Positions 56,134 to 64,000 of a stretch of DNA of 64,000 nucleotides are shown here, piece by piece. Under the pieces are notes generated by a model. That model had not been told where the DNA came from and made no database searches. It saw only the letters and a program-made list of their open reading frames with translations. A program made the translations under genes and the position numbers. The first letter of the stretch is position 1, and the number at the start of each line of letters is the position of its first letter. Source of the stretch: Thalassospira lucentensis (GTDB lineage Bacteria; Pseudomonadota; Alphaproteobacteria; Rhodospirillales; Thalassospiraceae); contig NZ_JAATOV010000003.1 in NCBI RefSeq assembly GCF_011806425.1, positions 310,001 through 374,000 on the forward strand. The letters are read 5' to 3'.

Positions 56134-56978
56134 GCGACAAAACCGCAAATGATGTCGAACAAGAAGTTTCCGATTGGTGGCAAAGTTCGATCATCGAGAT
56201 GAAGCCCGGTGAAATTCACTATTCGGGGTATGCGATCGAAGATTTGATCGGCAATATCAGTTTCCCGGCGATGATCTGGTTAATGACGCGCGGCGATTTA
56301 CCAAGCCCTAGTCAGGCAAAGTTGCTAGAAGCCGCCTTGGTGTCCGCTGTTGACCACGGTCCGCAAGCGCCAAGCATTGCAATTGCCCGGATGGCGGCAA
56401 CATGTGGTGTCGGCCTTAACAATGCGATGGCCAGTGCGGTCAACGTGCTCGGTGATGTGCATGGCGGCGCGGGTGAGCAGGCCGTCGCCCTGTACCATGA
56501 TATCGCGCACCGCATAGAGGCAGGGACGCCGATTGAACAAGCCGTTTCAGACGCCCTTGATCATCAAATCGCCGAACATGGCAAACATATTCCCGGGTTT
56601 GGCCATCGTTTTCATCCCACCGATCCGCGTGCGCCCCGGTTATTGGGGCTTGTCGCGGATGCTGCCAAAGACGGGGTTGTTTCGGGCGTTTTTGGTCAGA
56701 TCGCCCAAGAAGTCGAAAAGGCACTTGAGGCCCGAAAGGGCAAAAAAATCCCGATGAATATCGATGGCGCAACGGCCGTGATCTATGCTGAACTTGGATT
56801 TGATGCGCCATTGGCCCGTGGATTATTTTGCCTATCGCGGTCAGTCGGCATTTTGGCCCATGCATGGGAGCAAACCCAGCAAGGTGGGCGAAACAAGGGA
56901 CCAATCCCGCGTCGCATGATCTGGACCTATTCAGGTCGCGAACATCGTTCAGTACCAGACGACAAGATTGATGAATAA
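56130..56978 (+). CDS. Citryl-CoA lyase-like protein (citrate synthase fold)
   Basis: A 282-residue, shortened citrate-synthase-fold protein. The three catalytic residues of citrate synthase can be matched: His111 in GDVHGGAGEQ, His159 in PGFGHRFHPTDPR and Asp212 in PMNIDGATAVIYAELG. It lacks the long N-terminal region of hexameric citrate synthases and resembles citryl-CoA lyase (Ccl), which splits citryl-CoA to acetyl-CoA and oxaloacetate. Coupling to a CoA-transferase supports cleavage of a CoA ester formed in the previous step. Citryl-CoA is the default guess; a homologue with another side chain is possible. Confidence 0.88.
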   Translation: MSDKTANDVEQEVSDWWQSSIIEMKPGEIHYSGYAIEDLIGNISFPAMIWLMTRGDLPSPSQAKLLEAALVSAVDHGPQAPSIAIARMAATCGVGLNNAMASAVNVLGDVHGGAGEQAVALYHDIAHRIEAGTPIEQAVSDALDHQIAEHGKHIPGFGHRFHPTDPRAPRLLGLVADAAKDGVVSGVFGQIAQEVEKALEARKGKKIPMNIDGATAVIYAELGFDAPLARGLFCLSRSVGILAHAWEQTQQGGRNKGPIPRRMIWTYSGREHRSVPDDKIDE

Positions 56979-57012
56979 AATATTCTATATCAACGGCCTG
57001 GCAGGGTAACTT

Positions 57013-58140
57013 TTAGCGCCTATTTAAAAGGGCATCCTGCCAGTGGCGGATAAAACGCTGCCGCTTGGCCTGATCAAGATAGACCAGCAAGCCGGGGCCG
57101 AGCGGGAAAGACCGCACCCGTTCGCCGTAGCGATCAAAGATCAGCGATGAAAACGGGCTAGGGGCCACATCTGCCCGCACTGGGTTAAAATTCCCAGCAT
57201 CTTGCAGCACACTTTGTCCTTCGACCGACAATAGATAATCAAGGAAGCGCGCGCCAATGTTCGGGCTGCGCGCGCCACGCGGAATAACGGCAATCCGTGA
57301 ATATACGACAATAAAGTCATCTGGCAGGATGACGCCAAGATTTGGGGATCGCTGACTAAAGGTTTCCGCGTATGAGCCGAGCAAGTTGTAGCCCAGCACA
57401 ACCTGACCTTCGGCGATTTTTTCAAGCATTGGCGAGGTGTTAGAATAGAGCTTTACCTTTGATTGGCCCAATTGACGCACGAAATCCCAGACACCCGGGA
57501 AAAACCGTTCATCACGTGCGAGAAACAGAAAGCCAACGCCGCTGCGCTCTATGTCATAGGTGGTAACTTTTTCGCTGAGTAACTCGTCATTTGTGCGCAA
57601 AAGCTCGAGAAAAGCTTCGCGGGTTCGCGGCGGCTCAAGCCCGTTTTCGCGAAAGAATTCCCGGTTATAAGCAATGACAGCGGGCTCCTGTGTGACGGCA
57701 AATGCTTCGTTGCGCCAGCGTGCCCAGCTTGGCAATGCCTCTGTTTGCGGGCTTTTATGGGCTATGGCATAGCCGTCATTGGCAAGCTTCATCTGCAAAT
57801 CCATTGATGAACTGATGATAAGGTCGGCATGCGGCCCGCCGTTGGCCCGCGCCTTGACCGTCATGTCATACATCTCAAGCGTTTGAAGCTGATGATATTC
57901 GATGGCAACGGTTGGGTTGATTTCTTGGAATGCTTCGATCGCCGGTCTAAACGCGCCAATATCGGCAGAACCATAAACAACCGCGACCTGATTGGCTTCA
58001 CTCAGAAGAGTTTGTTCCGGTCCGTTTTGTTGCTGCTTTGCCTGTGGGGCAGGGAAGGTAAACACTTCTGCCAGGGCAGAAGATGCTTGCATCGCGATAG
58101 CAATGACACATAAACGAATACAAGAACGGCCCAAGGTCAT
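57013..58140 (-). CDS. Orphan periplasmic substrate-binding protein
   Basis: A 375-residue exported binding protein of the Fe(III)/extracellular solute-binding type (type II fold). The signal peptide ends at about ASSALA. The mature part contains VAVVYGSADIGAFRPAIEAFQE, DLIISSSMDLQMKLANDGYA and PAVIAYNREFF, then IPRGARSPNIGARFLDYLLSVEGQSVL. No ABC permease or ATPase is nearby; it faces away from tctDE across a 150-base divergent region. A plausible role is as ligand sensor for the TctE kinase, as in similar gene neighbourhoods. AGGA lies nine bases before the ATG. Confidence 0.85.
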   Translation of the reverse strand: MTLGRSCIRLCVIAIAMQASSALAEVFTFPAPQAKQQQNGPEQTLLSEANQVAVVYGSADIGAFRPAIEAFQEINPTVAIEYHQLQTLEMYDMTVKARANGGPHADLIISSSMDLQMKLANDGYAIAHKSPQTEALPSWARWRNEAFAVTQEPAVIAYNREFFRENGLEPPRTREAFLELLRTNDELLSEKVTTYDIERSGVGFLFLARDERFFPGVWDFVRQLGQSKVKLYSNTSPMLEKIAEGQVVLGYNLLGSYAETFSQRSPNLGVILPDDFIVVYSRIAVIPRGARSPNIGARFLDYLLSVEGQSVLQDAGNFNPVRADVAPSPFSSLIFDRYGERVRSFPLGPGLLVYLDQAKRQRFIRHWQDALLNRR

Positions 58141-58171
58141 CGTGTATTATCCTATGTCGCAAGGTGTCTGT

Positions 58172-58199
58172 GATCGACAATTGATACCGATCATCAATT
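58172..58199. promoter_or_regulatory. Direct repeats in the binding protein-tctD divergent region
   Basis: GATCGACAATT (58172-58182) and GATCATCAATT (58189-58199), nine of eleven bases identical, 17 bases apart. A candidate regulator site between the two divergent genes. Confidence 0.4.
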
Positions 58200-58291
58200 A
58201 CCTATCATCCGCCAGAATGATAGCTTTGGCGCGGTTGCGCCAAGTATCGAAAACACGACTATCGGTTTATCAGGGAAGAGTTAGACAAACA

Positions 58292-58957
58292 ATGAGAGTC
58301 CTCGTCGTCGAAGATCACGCCGCATTGGCAGATGGTATCGCTCGATCGCTTCGGCAGTCTGGCTATGCTGTTGATGTGATTGCCGACGGGGAAGAAGCCG
58401 ACGATATTTTGCGTACCCAAGAATATGGGTTGGTGGTGCTTGATTTAAACCTGCCCAAACTTGACGGTTTGGAAATCCTGCGCCGTTTGCGCCATCGCGG
58501 TGCGGAAAGTGCTGTGCTTATTTTGACCGCGCGCGGCGATATCGAAGACCGGGTCAAGGGCCTTGATCTTGGTGCGGATGATTATTTGGCCAAACCCTTT
58601 GAGCTGGTTGAACTTGAAGCACGTGTTCGCGCCCTGATGCGGCGCAATGCGGGCACGCACAACACCCAAATCAAATGCGGTCAGTTGGTGTTTGATAGCG
58701 TTGCAAGGCGGGTTACAGTCAATGGCGACGATGTTGACATACCGCGCCGTGAATTAAAAATCCTTGAAATCCTGCTTTTGCGGTTGGGGCATGTGCTCAG
58801 CAAGGAACAGATTGCCGATCAACTGGCTGGATTTGAAGACGATATCAGTGCCAATGCGGTTGAGCTTTATATCAGCCGTTTGCGTAAACGTGTTGAAGCG
58901 GCGGAAGTTAGAATTCAGACAGTCCGCGGCCTTGGATATTTGTTGAAAAAGACATGA
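58292..58957 (+). CDS. tctD: OmpR-family response regulator TctD
   Basis: A 221-residue response regulator. The receiver has acidic pocket EDH at 7-9, phosphorylation site Asp51 in VVLDLNLPKLDG, and KPFELVELEARV. The C-terminal winged helix runs from about 125 (CGQLVFDSVARRVTVNG) to DIPRRELKILEILLLRLGHVLS and IRTVRGLGYLL-like end. TctD/TctE pairs control TctABC carboxylate transporters in enteric bacteria. The ATG at 58292 matches the family start; the longer frame is not homologous. The stop overlaps the kinase start by four bases. Confidence 0.93.
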   Translation: MRVLVVEDHAALADGIARSLRQSGYAVDVIADGEEADDILRTQEYGLVVLDLNLPKLDGLEILRRLRHRGAESAVLILTARGDIEDRVKGLDLGADDYLAKPFELVELEARVRALMRRNAGTHNTQIKCGQLVFDSVARRVTVNGDDVDIPRRELKILEILLLRLGHVLSKEQIADQLAGFEDDISANAVELYISRLRKRVEAAEVRIQTVRGLGYLLKKT

Positions 58958-60372
58958 AATGGCGTAACGGATCGCTTCGGCGAAGGCTTGTTATCTGGCT
59001 TCTGATCCCGCTTTTGGTGATCAGTTCGCTGATGCTGCTTGAAGTGCGCAGTAATGCAGTGCATTCGACAAATCAAGCATTTGACCGTGCACTTTTAAGT
59101 TCCGCATTAGCAATTGCCGACCGGGTTGTGTTGATCGGGGGCAAGATCGAGGTCGATGTGCCTTATGTCGCGCTTGAGATGCTGACAAGCTCTGCCGAAG
59201 ACCGTGTATTTTATCAGGTCAGTACCATTCAAGGCGACTTTATCACCGGATATGAAGACCTGCCGCCAATACCCGACGCGTTATTGCCGCTGCGTGAAGA
59301 GCCAGTGTTCTATGATGCTGTCTATAACGGTGAGAATGTCCGTATTGGCGCCTTGTCACGCTATGTCGCAAGCGTGCGAAAAGCCACGCGTTTTCAGGTG
59401 TTTGTCGCCGAAACCATGGGCACACGCACAAGCCTAAGCGAAGATATCCTTGCCAGTGCAGCCGCCCGACAAATCGTTTTGATTACCATTGCGGCTGTTA
59501 TTGTGTGGTTTGGCATCGGGCAGGGGCTAAAACCGCTCACCCGGCTGGAAGAAGCCCTTAATCGGCGATCGCCAACTGACTTGCGGCCTATTGAACATGA
59601 TGTGCCCAATGAAGTGCGGCATCTCGTTGGCGCGATTAATCATCTATTTCAGCGGCTTGGCAATAGTTTGGCAACCATGCAACGCTTTACAGCGGATGCG
59701 GCCCATCAGTTGCGGACACCGTTGGCAGCGCTTCGAACGCAATCTGAGCTTGGCCTTCGTGAAGATGATCCTGAAAAACTCCATCAGATTATGGCCACCA
59801 TTGCGACATCAACCCAGCAAACATCGCATTTGGCCAATCAATTACTGGCATCCGCACGCGCAGCACCCGAAGGTCTTGCAGGACGTCCGTTTGAGAAAAT
59901 AGATCTGTGTGAAATCACCCGGAACGTAACCGCGTCCAAAGTCATGAGTGCCATCGAAAGCGGTATCGACCTTGGTTATGAGGGCGTCACAGAACCTGTG
60001 CTGATCCTGGGGAACGCGACCCTGATTGAGGAGCTTTTAAAAAACCTGGTGCACAACGCGCTAACATACTGCCCACAGGGAAGTGCGGTGACCGTCAGAC
60101 TTATCAAAGACGCGGCCGATAACAGTGTGACGCTCATGGTCGAGGATAATGGCCCGGGTATTCCTGAAAAATACCGCAAGGATGTGTTTAAGCGGTTTTA
60201 TCGCATTGCCGAGAACAATCAGGATGGCTGCGGCCTTGGGTTGTCCATCGTCCGCGAAATCTCATTGCGACACCATACATCTGTCGCACTAACAACGGCG
60301 GACGGACACAGTGGGTGTATATTCTCTGTGCGGTTTAACATTGCTGATGCGAACGCGCAGGCATCGATCTAA
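58954..60372 (+). CDS. tctE: Sensor histidine kinase TctE
   Basis: A 472-residue membrane kinase. The first helix is at about 12-29, followed by a periplasmic sensor region (30-170) of the TctE type with RVFYQVSTIQGDFITGYEDLP and RVASVRKATRFQVFVAETM-like segments. A second helix lies at 172-190. The H-box has His251 in FTADAAHQLRTPLAALRTQSEL, and ATP-binding motifs are NLVHNALTY, VEDNGPGIPEKYR and GCGLGLSIV. It phosphorylates TctD on sensing an external carboxylate, perhaps through the adjacent binding protein. Confidence 0.92.
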   Translation: MKWRNGSLRRRLVIWLLIPLLVISSLMLLEVRSNAVHSTNQAFDRALLSSALAIADRVVLIGGKIEVDVPYVALEMLTSSAEDRVFYQVSTIQGDFITGYEDLPPIPDALLPLREEPVFYDAVYNGENVRIGALSRYVASVRKATRFQVFVAETMGTRTSLSEDILASAAARQIVLITIAAVIVWFGIGQGLKPLTRLEEALNRRSPTDLRPIEHDVPNEVRHLVGAINHLFQRLGNSLATMQRFTADAAHQLRTPLAALRTQSELGLREDDPEKLHQIMATIATSTQQTSHLANQLLASARAAPEGLAGRPFEKIDLCEITRNVTASKVMSAIESGIDLGYEGVTEPVLILGNATLIEELLKNLVHNALTYCPQGSAVTVRLIKDAADNSVTLMVEDNGPGIPEKYRKDVFKRFYRIAENNQDGCGLGLSIVREISLRHHTSVALTTADGHSGCIFSVRFNIADANAQASI

Positions 60373-60478
60373 ACACGTAGTCGTCAGGTGGTATTTATCG
60401 GCATTTGAAGGCGTTAGCGCAGTGTGTGAATGACGTGCCTGATTGGTGTCTCCTGAACTCTATAATCAATTATTTGTC

Positions 60479-60502
60479 ATAATATATATTATAGAACTTA
60501 AT
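60479..60502. promoter_or_regulatory. AT palindrome resembling the iclR operator region
   Basis: ATAATAT/ATATTAT is a perfect 14-base palindrome at 60479-60492. The stretch 60485-60502 matches 54870-54887 in 16 of 18 bases. The surrounding gap (60373-60564) holds no gene that I can support. Confidence 0.4.
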
Positions 60503-60564
60503 GACGTGGAGATTTAAGGCCCTATCTCAATGTGAACTTTACCGATCTATCGCGTTTCAATTTC

Positions 60565-61338
60565 TTAGTTTACGTCAATCACAAGGCCATCATAAGCCGG
60601 TTCAACATTGGCTGGCGTGTCGGCCATCGCGGCTGCGTAATCGAACTGGATGCTCATGTGGGTCATGTAAACCTGTTTGGGTTTGAACTCTTCGACCCAT
60701 TCCAGCAATTTTTCGACGTGGGCATGCGTGTTGTGTGGTTTGTGGCGTAGGCAATCGACGACCCAGACATCAAGATCGTAAAGATGTTCTTTTGACGCCT
60801 CGGGGAAATTCACGACGTCGGTCGAATAGGCAAACTTGCCGATCTTAAAGCCAAGGGTTTCGCAATAGCCGTGATCTTGCGAGAAAACCGTTATCGGCAC
60901 CCCTGCTGCTTCGAACGGCCCCGTGATGACGTGCGGCACCAATACGGGCTTGAAAAAGAACTCAACGCCGTCAGGAAGCGGTGTAAAGACATACGCGAAG
61001 CGATCACCGATCTCTGAGATAGTCTGCGATGATGCATACACATCAATCGGCTGCCCCATAGCGACATTGATCCAACGTACATCATCGATGCCGTGCACGT
61101 GATCGGCATGTGCGTGAGTAAACAAGATTGAGTCAATGTGGGTGATATCGTGGCGAAGCGCTTGTTCGCGAAAATCTGGCGTGACATCGACCAAGATTTT
61201 CTTACCAGCTTCTTCGATTAAGATAGAGCTTCTTAAACGCCGGTTTTTCGGGTTGTTCGGGTCACAATGGCCCCATCCTAGGCCAACAGAAGGCACGCCA
61301 TTTGATGATCCGCAGCCTAGAATGGTTACCTTGGTCAC
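60565..61338 (-). CDS. MBL-fold hydrolase, PhnP-like phosphodiesterase
   Basis: A 257-residue metallo-beta-lactamase-fold protein. The metal motif is FTHAHADHVHGIDD near residue 75, with later metal ligands in SQDHGYCETLGFK, STDVVNFPE and VYMTHMS. The N-terminus ILGCGSSNGVPSVGLGWGHCDP and the RLRSSILIE segment match PhnP-type phosphoribosyl cyclic phosphate phosphodiesterases and their relatives. No phosphonate genes are nearby; the gene is fixed behind tatD in many alphaproteobacteria, so the role may be in general nucleotide metabolism. Its start overlaps the tatD stop. Confidence 0.88.
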   Translation of the reverse strand: MTKVTILGCGSSNGVPSVGLGWGHCDPNNPKNRRLRSSILIEEAGKKILVDVTPDFREQALRHDITHIDSILFTHAHADHVHGIDDVRWINVAMGQPIDVYASSQTISEIGDRFAYVFTPLPDGVEFFFKPVLVPHVITGPFEAAGVPITVFSQDHGYCETLGFKIGKFAYSTDVVNFPEASKEHLYDLDVWVVDCLRHKPHNTHAHVEKLLEWVEEFKPKQVYMTHMSIQFDYAAAMADTPANVEPAYDGLVIDVN

Positions 61339-62153
61339 TGTGCGCTGTCCCCCAGCACAAGAAGATTGTTGCGGTCGGCTTTGGTGAACAGCTTAAAGAA
61401 ATTATCCGTGGTTATGCGGGCAATTTCATCAACGCTGACACCCTTGATTTCCGCAAGTTTCGCCGCGGTATGCGCAACGTAGCTTGGCTCATTCGGTTTG
61501 CCACGCTTGGGCACAGGTGCCAGATATGGGGCATCTGTTTCAACTAACAGCCGATCCAATGGGACATCTTCGAGTGCCGCACGGATTTCCTTGGCAGAAT
61601 TGAACGTGATGATGCCCGAGCATGAAATATAAAACCCGATTTTCAATGCACGTTGCGCCAAGGCGGCCGAACTGGAAAAACAATGGATAAGGCCGGGAAA
61701 TGGCCCCTTTTCATATTCTTCTTCAAGAATATCCATCGTGTCATCGTCTGCGTCGCGCGTATGGACAATCAACGGCAACCCGGTTTCACGACAGGCCGCA
61801 ATATGCGCACGGAAGCTTTCTTGCTGCGCATCACGCGGTGCATTGTCATAGAAATAATCAAGGCCGCTTTCGCCAATGCCGATGATTTTCGGGTCAGACG
61901 CCTTTGCGATCAGGACGTCCGGGGATGATATCCCCTCCTCGCCCGCTTCGTGTGGGTGAACGCCGATCGTGCAATAAATGTGGTCGGCCTGATCTGCAAC
62001 GGCGCGTACCTGATCAAATGTTGTCAGTTTCACGCCGATGCTGACCATCATGCCAACGCCAGCATTCTTGGCGCGCGCAACGGTTCCGGCAAAATCATCA
62101 GAAAATTGCGGATAGTCTAGATGGCAGTGGCTGTCGACAAGGGCGACATTCAT
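61335..62153 (-). CDS. tatD: TatD-family metal-dependent DNase
   Basis: A 272-residue TIM-barrel hydrolase. It begins ALVDSHCHLDYPQF with the HxH metal motif, and has EAGEEG, GIGESGLDYFYDNAP, PLIVHTRDADDDTMDIL, GLIHCFSSS and LLVETDAPYLAPVP. Family members are 3'-5' DNases and RNases with roles in DNA repair and D-tyrosyl-tRNA handling. It is coupled by four-base overlaps to metG upstream and to the MBL-fold gene downstream. Confidence 0.94.
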   Translation of the reverse strand: MNVALVDSHCHLDYPQFSDDFAGTVARAKNAGVGMMVSIGVKLTTFDQVRAVADQADHIYCTIGVHPHEAGEEGISSPDVLIAKASDPKIIGIGESGLDYFYDNAPRDAQQESFRAHIAACRETGLPLIVHTRDADDDTMDILEEEYEKGPFPGLIHCFSSSAALAQRALKIGFYISCSGIITFNSAKEIRAALEDVPLDRLLVETDAPYLAPVPKRGKPNEPSYVAHTAAKLAEIKGVSVDEIARITTDNFFKLFTKADRNNLLVLGDSAQ

Positions 62154-63715
62154 GCCTTCTCTCCTTCGGCTTCTGGTTCGACAAAGCGCGGGAAAACACC
62201 TTCGGGCTTGGGCAAGCTTGTCCCAACCGTAAGGGCGTTATCTGGGCCAAGCTGATCAAATCCGCGCTGATCATCCGCAAGGACAAGCAGATCGAGAATT
62301 TTCGCAGCTGATTCCGGCATGATCGGCTGCACAAGAATGCCGACATGGCGAATGACTTCAGCCAAGACATAAAGAACCGTTTCCATCCGTGCCGGATCGG
62401 TTTTCTTTAAGCCCCAAGGCGCCATTTCATCGACATAGCGGTTTGCATCGCCAACCAGGCTCCAGATTGCTTCAAGCGCTTTATGGAAAGCCTGCTCGTC
62501 AAACAATGGGCGGACGGTATCAAGCATCCCGTATGCTTTGCCGAGGATCTCGGTATCTGCGTCCGTAAATTCGCCCGGTGTTGGGACGGCTGCATTACAG
62601 TTTTTGTGGATCATTGACAAAACGCGCTGGCACATATTGCCAAGGTCGTTGGCCAATTCACTGTTCATGCGGCTGACCATGGCTCGATGACCAAAATCAC
62701 CATCATTGCCAAACGGCACTTCGCGCAGCAGGAAATAACGGGTTTGATCAAGGCCGTAGCGTTCTGTCAGATCATACGGATCAATGACATTGCCAATCGA
62801 TTTTGAAATCTTTTGGCCTTCGTTGGTCCACCAGCCGTGTGCAAAAACGCGTTTAGGCGGTGTAATGTCTGCCGCGAGCAGGAATGCCGGCCAATAAACC
62901 GCATGGAAACGCAGGATATCTTTACCAACCATGTGAAGATCGGCTGGCCAGAATTTTTCAAGTTTCGCCGGATCGGCATCGGGATAGCCAATGGCCGTCA
63001 AATAGTTGGTCAGAGCATCAAGCCAAACATACATGACATGGTCATCGTCGCCGGGAACCGGCACACCCCATTTAAAGCTGGTGCGTGAAACGGAAAGGTC
63101 ATGCATGCCGCCTTTGACAAAGCTGATAACTTCGTTGCGACGTGATTGCGGGGCGATGAAATCAGGATTTTCATCATAGAATTTCAAAAGACGATCACCC
63201 CAAGCAGACAGCTTGAAGAAATAGCTCGGCTCAGACACCCATTCAACAGGTGCGCCGGTTGGGGCAAGTTTTTCGCCGTCTTTCTCGATCAGTTCTTTTT
63301 CGCCGTAGAAAGCTTCATCCCGGACCGAATACCAGCCGTCGTAAGAGCCAAGATAAATCTCGCCCTTTTCCAGCAATGTATTCCAAAGCGCCTGACAGGC
63401 TTTCTTATGACGTTCTTCCGTCGTGCGGATGAAATCGTCATTGGAAAAGTTCATGTGACCAGCAAGATCGCGGAAATTTTGCGAAACCTGATCGGTGAAG
63501 GTTTGCGGATCGATGCCTTTGGCCGCAGCAGATTTGTCGACTTTCTGACCATGTTCGTCAGTGCCGGTCAGAAACATCACATCGAAACCGTCAAGGCGCT
63601 TAAAGCGGGCCAATACGTCACATGCCAGGGTGGTATAGGCATGGCCAATATGTGGCTTGTCATTGACGTAATAAATCGGTGTCGTGATGTAATAGGGCTG
63701 TTTGTGCCCGGTCAT
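62150..63715 (-). CDS. metG: Methionyl-tRNA synthetase
   Basis: A class I aminoacyl-tRNA synthetase of 521 residues. The HIGH motif is at residues 22-25 in YYVNDKPHIGHAYTT and the KMSKS-like motif is KISKS in NEGQKISKSIGNVIDP. It lacks the zinc-knuckle cysteines and the C-terminal EMAP domain of E. coli MetG, as is common in alphaproteobacteria. The ATG at 63715 has GAAGGA upstream and starts the conserved sequence. It lies downstream of holB. Confidence 0.96.
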   Translation of the reverse strand: MTGHKQPYYITTPIYYVNDKPHIGHAYTTLACDVLARFKRLDGFDVMFLTGTDEHGQKVDKSAAAKGIDPQTFTDQVSQNFRDLAGHMNFSNDDFIRTTEERHKKACQALWNTLLEKGEIYLGSYDGWYSVRDEAFYGEKELIEKDGEKLAPTGAPVEWVSEPSYFFKLSAWGDRLLKFYDENPDFIAPQSRRNEVISFVKGGMHDLSVSRTSFKWGVPVPGDDDHVMYVWLDALTNYLTAIGYPDADPAKLEKFWPADLHMVGKDILRFHAVYWPAFLLAADITPPKRVFAHGWWTNEGQKISKSIGNVIDPYDLTERYGLDQTRYFLLREVPFGNDGDFGHRAMVSRMNSELANDLGNMCQRVLSMIHKNCNAAVPTPGEFTDADTEILGKAYGMLDTVRPLFDEQAFHKALEAIWSLVGDANRYVDEMAPWGLKKTDPARMETVLYVLAEVIRHVGILVQPIMPESAAKILDLLVLADDQRGFDQLGPDNALTVGTSLPKPEGVFPRFVEPEAEGEKA

Positions 63716-63749
63716 GGCCGAAAATCCTTCGCGTAATTCGTGAAACAAA

Positions 63750-63767
63750 ACGGCCCGAGTGGGCCGT
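63750..63767 (-). terminator. Hairpin after holB
   Basis: ACGGCCC - four bases - GGGCCGT, followed on the minus strand by TTTG. It lies between the holB stop and the metG start, so it may reduce read-through into metG. Confidence 0.6.
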
Positions 63768-63800
63768 GATGGTCAATATTTCAGGTGTTGGGCTGCGATG

Positions 63801-64000
63801 TCAGTTGCGCATGTTTTCTTCAAGGATGAAGAATGCGTTGAGCAAGGCTTGCTTGCGGTCAAGATGCAAACCACGGGTCGCGCCCATCAATTCGTTGATC
63901 TTTTCCCATACCTCTAGCCATTGATCAAGCGGTTGCGAAGCCGCCATGCGTTGCATGGCCGGTAATTCGCCTTCGACAATCTCGCGCGGGGCTTGGCCGG
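63801..64000 (-). CDS. holB: DNA polymerase III subunit delta', C-terminal end only
   Basis: The last 66 codons of a minus-strand gene that begins beyond the window. They encode a segment with AREIVEGELPAM-like helix, then QWLEVWEKINELMGATRGLHLDRKQALLNAFFILEENMRN and a TGA at 63801-63803, quoted in parts: 'LDRKQALLNAFF' is typical of the delta' clamp-loader C-terminus. The holB-metG-tatD-MBL order is common in alphaproteobacteria, which supports the call. Confidence 0.8.
   Translation of the reverse strand, partial: GQAPREIVEGELPAMQRMAASQPLDQWLEVWEKINELMGATRGLHLDRKQALLNAFFILEENMRN

Noticed and set aside
60501-60750. Small plus-strand ORFs after tctE
   Set aside because: They overlap the 3' end of the MBL-fold gene in antisense and show no ribosome-binding site or family pattern.

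Overview
The window is a chromosomal segment of an alphaproteobacterium. The gene order dusB-ntrB-ntrC-ntrY-ntrX-trkA-hfq-hflX, a MucR/Ros regulator, an RibBX-type riboflavin enzyme, an ectABC-ask ectoine operon and the plsX-fabH-ihfA-merR block all fit Rhodospirillales, and most resemble a marine Thalassospira-like organism. That genus guess rests on recall of gene order and protein style, not on a search. Coding density is high. I see no insertion sequence, phage gene, CRISPR array or rRNA; one tRNA gene, tRNA-Pro(GGG), is present.

Layout. 1-4.6 kb: the 5' part of an O-acetylhomoserine sulfhydrylase gene (minus strand), divergent from a three-gene valine-degradation operon (isobutyryl-CoA dehydrogenase, 3-hydroxyisobutyryl-CoA hydrolase, mmsB). 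4.7-11 kb: a branched-chain amino acid ABC transporter (livH-livM-livG-livF, a small membrane protein, and the binding protein). 11.1-19.1 kb: mucR, then rpiB, glyA, nrdR, ribD, ribE, ribBX, ribH, nusB and thiL, closely packed on the plus strand. 19.1-24.3 kb: bamE, a cytochrome bc1 assembly chaperone, yceD, plsX, fabH, ihfA, merR and tRNA-Pro. 24.3-28.6 kb: small housekeeping genes (cutA, yciB, ispDF, a CcsA-like protein). 28.8-40.9 kb: the nitrogen-regulation block followed by trkA, a HAD phosphatase, hfq, hflX and an inositol-monophosphatase-family gene. 41-42.7 kb: an AraC/GyrI regulator and mazG. 42.9-47.7 kb: ectA-ectB-ectC-ask, divergent from a MarR-type regulator. 60.5-64 kb: a metallo-beta-lactamase-fold phosphodiesterase, tatD, metG and the 3' end of holB.

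The most distinctive part is 47.9-60.4 kb. It holds a tripartite tricarboxylate transporter (tctC-tctB-tctA) with a chemoreceptor and an AbrB-family membrane protein reading on in the same direction. Next come an IclR regulator, a class III CoA-transferase overlapping a citrate-synthase-fold citryl-CoA lyase, an orphan periplasmic binding protein, and a TctD/TctE two-component system. Read together, they look like one module that senses, swims toward, imports, activates with CoA and cleaves a tri- or dicarboxylate. The substrate is not known from sequence. Operator-like repeats lie in its intergenic regions.

Regulatory sequences read directly include several intrinsic terminators, promoter-like elements before rpiB, ectA and ectR, a cluster of TCGA-centred repeats between ectA and ectR, and two short unannotated upstream ORFs that touch or overlap the starts of metY and livH.
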